Assembly: GCA_033764095.1 (NCBI GenBank)
Contig: JANRJF010000244.1
Coordinates: 1 to 64,000, forward strand
DNA length: 64,000 bases
Reading direction: 5' to 3'
Origin: JBDTMT01 sp033764095
GTDB lineage: Bacteria > Desulfobacterota > Binatia > HRBIN30 > CADEER01
Shown piece after piece: positions 58,330 through 64,000 of the stretch. Position numbers and translations under genes: made by a program. How positions within the stretch are numbered: position 1 is the first letter of the stretch; each line of letters starts with the position of its first letter. The notes under the pieces were generated by a model that worked only from the letters and a program-made list of their open reading frames with translations, did no database searches and had not been told where the DNA came from.

Positions 58330-59646
58330 GTGGGTGAGCGAGCGATCCGCATCGGCCTGATCGGCTTCGGCACGATCGGCACCGGGGTCATCAAGCTGTT
58401 GCAGCGGCATCGCGCCATGTTGCGCGACAAGGCCGGTGTCGCGCTCGATCTGGTGCGCGTCGCCGACATCGACACGCGCCGCGACCGCGGCGTGCGGCTG
58501 GCCAAGGGCGTGCTCGTCAACGACGCGCGCAAGCTGCTCGACGATCCGTCGATCGACGTGGTCGTCGAGCTGATGGGTGGCATCGGCATCGCCAAGCGCT
58601 TCGTGCTGGAAGCGATCGGCGCCGGCAAGGACGTCGTCACCGCCAACAAGGCGCTGCTCGCCCACCACGGCGACGAGATCTTCCGTGCCGTCGAGCGCAG
58701 CGGCGTCGGCCTCGGCTTCGAGGCCAGCGTCGGCGGCGGCATCCCGATCATCCGCGCGTTGAAGGAAGGCCTCGCCGGCGACCGCAACCAGGCGGTCTAC
58801 GGCATCGTCAACGGCACCTCGAACTACATCCTCAGCCGCATGAGCGAAGAAGGCGGCGAGTTCGGCGAGGTGTTGAAAGCGGCGCAGGCCGGCGGCCTGG
58901 CGGAGGCGGACCCGAGCTTCGACGTCGACGGCATCGACGCGGCGCACAAGCTGACGCTGCTCATCCAGCTCGCCTTCGGCGCGCGCTGTCCGGTGGCACC
59001 GGCCAACATCGAGGGCATCCGTCACGTCAGCCAGGCCGACATCGCCTTCGCGCGTGAGTTCGGCTACGCGATCAAGTCGCTCGCCGTCGCCAAGCGCGCC
59101 GGCGACCGCATCGAAGCCTCGGTGCGGCCGACCATGGTGCCGCGCCGCCATCCGCTCGCCAGCGTCAACGGCGCGCTCAATGCCATCGTCGTGCAGGGCG
59201 AGGCGCTCGGCCCCAGCATGTACACCGGCGCCGGCGCCGGCATGATGCCGACCGCCACCGCCGTGGTCGCCGACCTGATGGATGTCGCCCGCAATCGCGT
59301 CCACGGCTGCCGCGGCCGCGTCGCGCCGCTTGGCTACCCGGTGCGCTCGCAGGTGCGCGCCCGTCCCGTGGCGCCCGACGAGCTGCACGGCGAGTTCTAC
59401 CTGCGCTTCATGGTCGTCGACCGGCCCGGCGGTCTCGGCCGCATCGCCGGCATCCTCGGCGACCATGGCGTCTCGATCGCGGCCGTCATGCAGCGCGAGC
59501 GCGAGCACGGCCGTGTCGTCCCGGTGGTCATCCGCACCCACGACAGCGCCGAGCAGGCGCTGCGGCGAGCCGTGCGGGCCATCGACCGGCTGGCGGTGGT
59601 GCGCGGCCGCTCGACCGTCATGCGTATCGAGGAGAGTCTCGGTTGA
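58330..59646 (+). CDS. hom: Homoserine dehydrogenase
   Basis: NAD(P)-dependent enzyme that reduces aspartate semialdehyde to homoserine for Thr, Met and Ile; 438 residues from a GTG start. The nucleotide loop is IGLIGFGTIGTGV. The family blocks VVELMGG, VVTANKALLAHHG, GFEASVGGGIPIIRAL, GIVNGTSNYIL and AADPSFDVDGIDAAHKLTLL-like sequence are present, with the catalytic Lys in HKL. A C-terminal ACT domain (LRFMVVDRPGGLGRIAGILGDHGVSI) implies feedback control by threonine. glpX follows after 170 nt. Confidence 0.96.
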   Translation: MGERAIRIGLIGFGTIGTGVIKLLQRHRAMLRDKAGVALDLVRVADIDTRRDRGVRLAKGVLVNDARKLLDDPSIDVVVELMGGIGIAKRFVLEAIGAGKDVVTANKALLAHHGDEIFRAVERSGVGLGFEASVGGGIPIIRALKEGLAGDRNQAVYGIVNGTSNYILSRMSEEGGEFGEVLKAAQAGGLAEADPSFDVDGIDAAHKLTLLIQLAFGARCPVAPANIEGIRHVSQADIAFAREFGYAIKSLAVAKRAGDRIEASVRPTMVPRRHPLASVNGALNAIVVQGEALGPSMYTGAGAGMMPTATAVVADLMDVARNRVHGCRGRVAPLGYPVRSQVRARPVAPDELHGEFYLRFMVVDRPGGLGRIAGILGDHGVSIAAVMQREREHGRVVPVVIRTHDSAEQALRRAVRAIDRLAVVRGRSTVMRIEESLG

Positions 59647-59750
59647 TCGGGCAACCTCCCGCCGCGGCACCGGAATCGCCTGCCAGGGCAGGGCGGCCCC
59701 GGGGCGGCGGCCGGGCTCCTACGAATGTAGGAAAAGCTGCAATTGCCCTC

Positions 59751-59756
59751 TATACT
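59751..59756 (+). promoter_or_regulatory. Candidate -10 box of glpX
   Basis: TATACT, one base from consensus, in a GC-rich intergenic stretch, about 60 nt before the glpX ATG. No good -35 box is visible at 16-18 bases upstream. Confidence 0.35.
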
Positions 59757-59816
59757 GCGCCCACTGCCGACGGCCCGGGGGCCGTACGGTCGTGGGGAGA
59801 CTAAGACGGGCTGCCA

Positions 59817-60770
59817 ATGGATCGGAATCTCGCGCTCGAAGCGGTACGCGTTACCGAGGCCGCCGCGCTGGCATCGGCGCGGCTCATGGGGCGGGGCGAC
59901 ATCGAAGCCACCGACCGCGCCGGGGCCGAGGCGATGCTGCGCACCTTTCAGTCGATCGCCATCAACGGGGTGATCGTCATCGGCGACAGCGACGGGCAGG
60001 AAGACGGCCTGTTGCCGGTCGGCGCGCGGGTCGGCAACGGCACCGGCCCGGAGCTCGACGTCGCGCTCGATCCGCTGGAGGGTGCCGCGATCTGCGCCAC
60101 CGGCGCCTACAACGCGCTGTCGATCATCGCCATCGCCGAGCGCGGCGGCTTCCTGCGCTGTCCCGAGATGTACATGGACAAGATCGCGGTCGGTCCCGAG
60201 GCGCGCGGCCTGGTCAGCCTCGAGCGCAGCCCGACCGAGAACCTGCGCACCGTCGCCGAGGCGCGCGGCGTCTACGTCGCCGACCTCACCGTCGCCATCC
60301 TCGACCGGCCGCGCCACGAGAAGCTGATCGAGGAGGTGCGCAAGGCGGGCGCGCGCGTGCGGCTGCTGCGCGACGGCGACGTCGCCGCGGCGCTGGCCAC
60401 CACCAACCCCGAGTCGGGCATCGACATCCTGATGGGCAGCGGCGGGTCGCGTCAGGGCATCCTCACCGCCGCGGCGCTGCGCTGCGCCGCCGGCGACATG
60501 CAGGCGCGCCTGCGGCCACGCAACGAGGAGGACGCCGAGCGCGCCCGCGAGATGGGGCTCAAGGACCTCGACCGGCTGTACGAGATCGAGGAGATGGCGT
60601 CGGGCAGCGTCATGTTCGCCGGCACCGGCGTCACCAACGGCGACTACCTCGACGGCGTGCGCTTCTTCCGCGGCGGCGGTGCCACCAACTCGGTGGTCAT
60701 GCGCTCGCGCACCAATACCGTCCGCTTCCTGCGCTCGGTCCACCGCTTCGACCTGAAGCCGGACTATTGA
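59817..60770 (+). CDS. glpX: Fructose-1,6-bisphosphatase class II
   Basis: Gluconeogenic phosphatase, 317 residues. The metal site shows VIVIGDSDGQEDG and the phosphatase motif VALDPLEGAAICATG, the GlpX version of DPLEG. KIAVGP and LERSPTENLRTVAEARG, GIDILMGSGGSRQGILTAAAL and MFAGTGVTNGDYLDGVRF are class II markers. It follows hom, an order seen in other deltaproteobacteria. A long inverted repeat follows its stop. Confidence 0.96.
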   Translation: MDRNLALEAVRVTEAAALASARLMGRGDIEATDRAGAEAMLRTFQSIAINGVIVIGDSDGQEDGLLPVGARVGNGTGPELDVALDPLEGAAICATGAYNALSIIAIAERGGFLRCPEMYMDKIAVGPEARGLVSLERSPTENLRTVAEARGVYVADLTVAILDRPRHEKLIEEVRKAGARVRLLRDGDVAAALATTNPESGIDILMGSGGSRQGILTAAALRCAAGDMQARLRPRNEEDAERAREMGLKDLDRLYEIEEMASGSVMFAGTGVTNGDYLDGVRFFRGGGATNSVVMRSRTNTVRFLRSVHRFDLKPDY

Positions 60771-60779
60771 TTCGAAGAC

Positions 60780-60890
60780 GGAACCACGGATGAACACAGA
60801 TGAACACAGATGGGCCGTCCGCATGGCCGGCGACCGGTTCGCGACGAGCATCTATTCTATCCGTGTTTGTCCGTGTTCATCCGTGGTTCC
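60780..60890. repeat. Inverted repeat of CACGGATGAACACAGAT type, element 1
   Basis: The left arm (60780-60811) begins GGAACCACGGATGAACACAG and has GATGAACACA twice in tandem; the right arm (60859-60890) is its reverse complement with 4 mismatches in 32. A 47-nt centre separates them. It lies between glpX and the DUF2007 gene. Element 2 of the same style is at 63226-63382. Confidence 0.8.
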
Positions 60891-60914
60891 GTTTTCTCCG
60901 GTGCGGAGGCGGTG

Positions 60915-61144
60915 ATGTGGGAGGCGTGCTACTCGACGACGCATGAGTTCCAGGCGCACATCGTGAAGGGCTACCTCGAGCAGTTTGGCGTGCCGTGCCT
61001 GGTGCGCGGCGGCCGGCAGATGGGGCTCGGGCCGGTGCAACTGCTGGTGCGCGCCGACTTCGCCGAGGTGGCGCGCGGCCTGATCCGCGGCCGTGAGAAT
61101 GAAACACCGGCGCCGCGCCGTCGCGTGGCGCGCTGGAGCGACGC

Positions 61145-61148
<4 letters not shown>
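60915..61148 (+). CDS. DUF2007 small protein
   Basis: A 77-residue protein. [56 protein letters not shown] is the DUF2007 (putative signal-transducing) fold, a ferredoxin-like alpha-beta unit with no known ligand. GCGGAGGCGGTG precedes the ATG. It overlaps the mutase gene by 4 nt, so it may be co-translated. Confidence 0.8.
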
Positions 61149-62779
<1,631 letters not shown>

Positions 62780-62788
62780 GACGGGGCC

Positions 62789-63193
62789 GTGTCCGACCGA
62801 CGGCTACGCATCCTGATCGCCAAGCCGGGCCTCGACGGCCACGACCGCGGCGCCAAGATCATCGCCCGCGCGCTGCGCGACGGCGGCTTCGAGGTCATCT
62901 ACACCGGTCTGCATCAGACGCCGGAGATGATCGTCGAGGCGGCGCTGCAGGAGGACGTCGACGCGATCGGCCTCAGCATCCTGTCGGGCGCGCACATGAC
63001 GCTGTTCCCGGCGATCATGGACATGCTGGCGCAGCGCGGCATCGGCGATCTGCCGCTGTTCGGCGGCGGCATCATCCCACCGGAGGACATCGCCGCGCTG
63101 AAGGAACGCGGCGTGCTGGAGATCTTCACCCCCGGCGCCAGCACCGAGCAGATCATCGACTGGGCGCGCACGAGCTTGAAGCCGCGCGAGTGA
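62789..63193 (+). CDS. B12-binding subunit of the acyl-CoA mutase
   Basis: A 134-residue cobalamin-binding protein with a GTG start. The DxHxxG motif is GLDGHDRG (residues about 15-22), where His coordinates cobalt; LSILSGAH and [10 protein letters not shown] are the Ser and GG nucleotide-loop elements. It supplies adenosylcobalamin to the large subunit upstream. Its length matches IcmB and the separate small subunits of archaeal-type mutases. Confidence 0.95.
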   Translation: MSDRRLRILIAKPGLDGHDRGAKIIARALRDGGFEVIYTGLHQTPEMIVEAALQEDVDAIGLSILSGAHMTLFPAIMDMLAQRGIGDLPLFGGGIIPPEDIAALKERGVLEIFTPGASTEQIIDWARTSLKPRE

Positions 63194-63225
63194 GTCCTCC
63201 TCGCGCCACTTGTCGCGGGCGGGGT

Positions 63226-63382
63226 AACCACGGATTGCACGGATACATTGGACTTCACATTCCACGGATACTGCCTTCGACATCGTCTCTCTGCGTCTCT
63301 GTCTGTTCAGTCTGTGAGTTGAACCGTTTCAATCGCCCCATCCGTGTAATTGAGCTCCAATGTATCCGTGTAATCCGTGGTT
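63226..63382. repeat. Inverted repeat of CACGGATTACACGGATA type, element 2
   Basis: The left arm (63226-63252, beginning AACCACGGATTGCACGGATA) pairs with the right arm (63356-63382) with a single mismatch in 27. A 103-nt centre holds another CCACGGAT copy. It has the same AACCACGGAT ends as element 1. It fills most of the 228 nt between the mutase and the reductase gene; no gene is visible there. Confidence 0.8.
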
Positions 63383-63421
63383 CAGCGCGCCTCGCAAAGT
63401 ACGCGCCGCGAGACTGAGCGC

Positions 63422-64000
63422 ATGACCTCGCCTGTCATCATCGCCGGCTCCGGCCCGGCCGGCGCCGCGACCGCAATCGCGCTCCACAAGCTCGATCCGG
63501 CGCTGGCGCGCGACGTGGTGGTACTGGAGAAGGCGCGGCATCCGCGTCCGAAGGTGTGCGCCGGCGGACTCATCCCGGCCGGCAAGCGCTGGATGGACGA
63601 GCACGACATCGGGTTGGCGGTGCCGCACGTGACCGTCCACCGTGCCCAGGTGGCAACGCCGCGCACGACGGTGGCGCACGACGATCGCGACCTGTGCTAC
63701 GTCATCCGCCGCAACGAGCTCGACGCGGCGCTGGTCGATGCGTGCCGGGCGCGCGGCATCACGGTGCGCGAGGAGGAGCCGGTGCAGGCGCTGGAGCGTA
63801 CGGGCGCCGGCGTGCGCGTGACCACGGCGCGTGACACCTACGACGCGCCGTTGGTCATCGGCGCCGACGGCGCCGGCAGCCTGGTGCGGCGCCGGCTGGT
63901 CGACGACGGGCGCGAGCGCATCGCGCGCGCGATCATGGCCGACGTGCCGCTGGCGGAGACGCGTTGGGATGGCCGCGAGCGGGCGCGCTACGACTTCGAC
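63422..64000 (+). CDS. FAD-dependent oxidoreductase, geranylgeranyl-reductase type (partial)
   Basis: The first 193 residues of a flavoprotein; the frame is open to the right edge. The FAD loop is VIIAGSGPAGAATAIAL, the GGL block KVCAGGLIPAGKRWM is typical of geranylgeranyl reductase and related flavin monooxygenases, and LVIGADGAGSLVRRRLV is the DG motif. Such enzymes reduce isoprenoid chains or hydroxylate aromatics. The substrate domain lies outside the window. It begins after the second inverted repeat. Confidence 0.85.
   Translation, partial: MTSPVIIAGSGPAGAATAIALHKLDPALARDVVVLEKARHPRPKVCAGGLIPAGKRWMDEHDIGLAVPHVTVHRAQVATPRTTVAHDDRDLCYVIRRNELDAALVDACRARGITVREEEPVQALERTGAGVRVTTARDTYDAPLVIGADGAGSLVRRRLVDDGRERIARAIMADVPLAETRWDGRERARYDFD

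Noticed and set aside
60780..60890. The tandem GATGAACACA words as a CRISPR array.
   Set aside because: Only two adjacent 10-bp units, no spacers of regular length, and the whole is an inverted repeat.
63194..63421. A small protein frame across the intergenic repeat.
   Set aside because: It runs through the inverted-repeat arms, has no ribosome site and no domain; the sequence is explained by the repeat.

Overview
This 64 kb window is one continuous, gene-dense stretch of a high-GC bacterial chromosome (roughly two thirds G+C by eye). About 64 protein genes and three tRNA genes were identified, and the last gene runs off the right edge. I see no insertion sequence, prophage, CRISPR array or plasmid function. 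Gene content fits a free-living Gram-negative from the deltaproteobacteria-like part of the tree: PqiABC/MCE lipid transport, FadL, many lipoproteins, OmpA, the DUF1254 family, a secreted protein with dockerin-like EF-hands plus a DUF4215-type cysteine repeat, and PyrR-controlled pyrimidine genes. Candidatus Binatia or a myxobacterial relative is my best guess. That is inference from gene content only; no marker phylogeny was possible.

Layout. 0-4.2 kb: rpmF, fabG, acpP, glyA, then nadB convergent. 4.3-7.1 kb: lytic transglycosylase, pgsA-like synthase, orphan pilin, efp, cupin. 7.2-13.1 kb: a reduced NADH dehydrogenase set (nuoB, nuoF, nuoG), a cold-shock-like small protein, meaB and a PP2A-type phosphatase. 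13.1-16.3 kb: three tRNAs (Met, Cys, Asn), two small genes and a secreted EF-hand protein closed by a textbook terminator. 16.4-20.2 kb: a leftward operon of TetR regulator, 2-hydroxyacid dehydrogenase, FGGY sugar kinase and esterase. 20.3-24.4 kb: a hyperacidic small protein, dtd, DUF1285, trmL, a zinc-ribbon protein, transglutaminase and dual-specificity phosphatase. 24.4-26.8 kb: a histidine kinase and its receiver. 27.0-36.9 kb: the pyrimidine operon pyrR-pyrB-pyrC-carA-carB behind an attenuator, then recG. 37-57.5 kb: a long envelope region with a DUF1254 protein, a large repeat lipoprotein, an OmpA lipoprotein, a winged-helix/ATPase regulator, FadL plus arylsulfatase, a K+ channel, a PqiABC system, and a divergent operon of BON, tandem-HdeA and other envelope proteins. 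57.5-64 kb: histidine phosphatase, homoserine dehydrogenase, glpX, DUF2007, both subunits of a B12-dependent acyl-CoA mutase, and the start of an FAD-dependent reductase.

The strongest new signals are regulatory. (1) Four copies of a directional 20-bp motif, TTTCCGC-N5-TTCSGGAC, lie upstream of envelope transcripts (DUF1254; small protein-FadL-arylsulfatase; PqiABC; BON/HdeA) and always point toward the gene. The last two sit back to back in one divergent intergenic region. This looks like a dedicated envelope regulon, possibly a periplasmic-stress response, because its members include a lipoprotein with two HdeA chaperone domains in tandem. (2) The pyr leader holds a near-consensus PyrR-binding hairpin, a possible antiterminator and a perfect terminator that also covers the pyrR ribosome-binding region. 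(3) The acyl-CoA mutase carries Phe/Gln at the two specificity positions, the combination of isobutyryl-CoA mutase rather than methylmalonyl-CoA mutase. (4) Elongation factor P carries Asn at the tip position normally occupied by a modified Lys or Arg.
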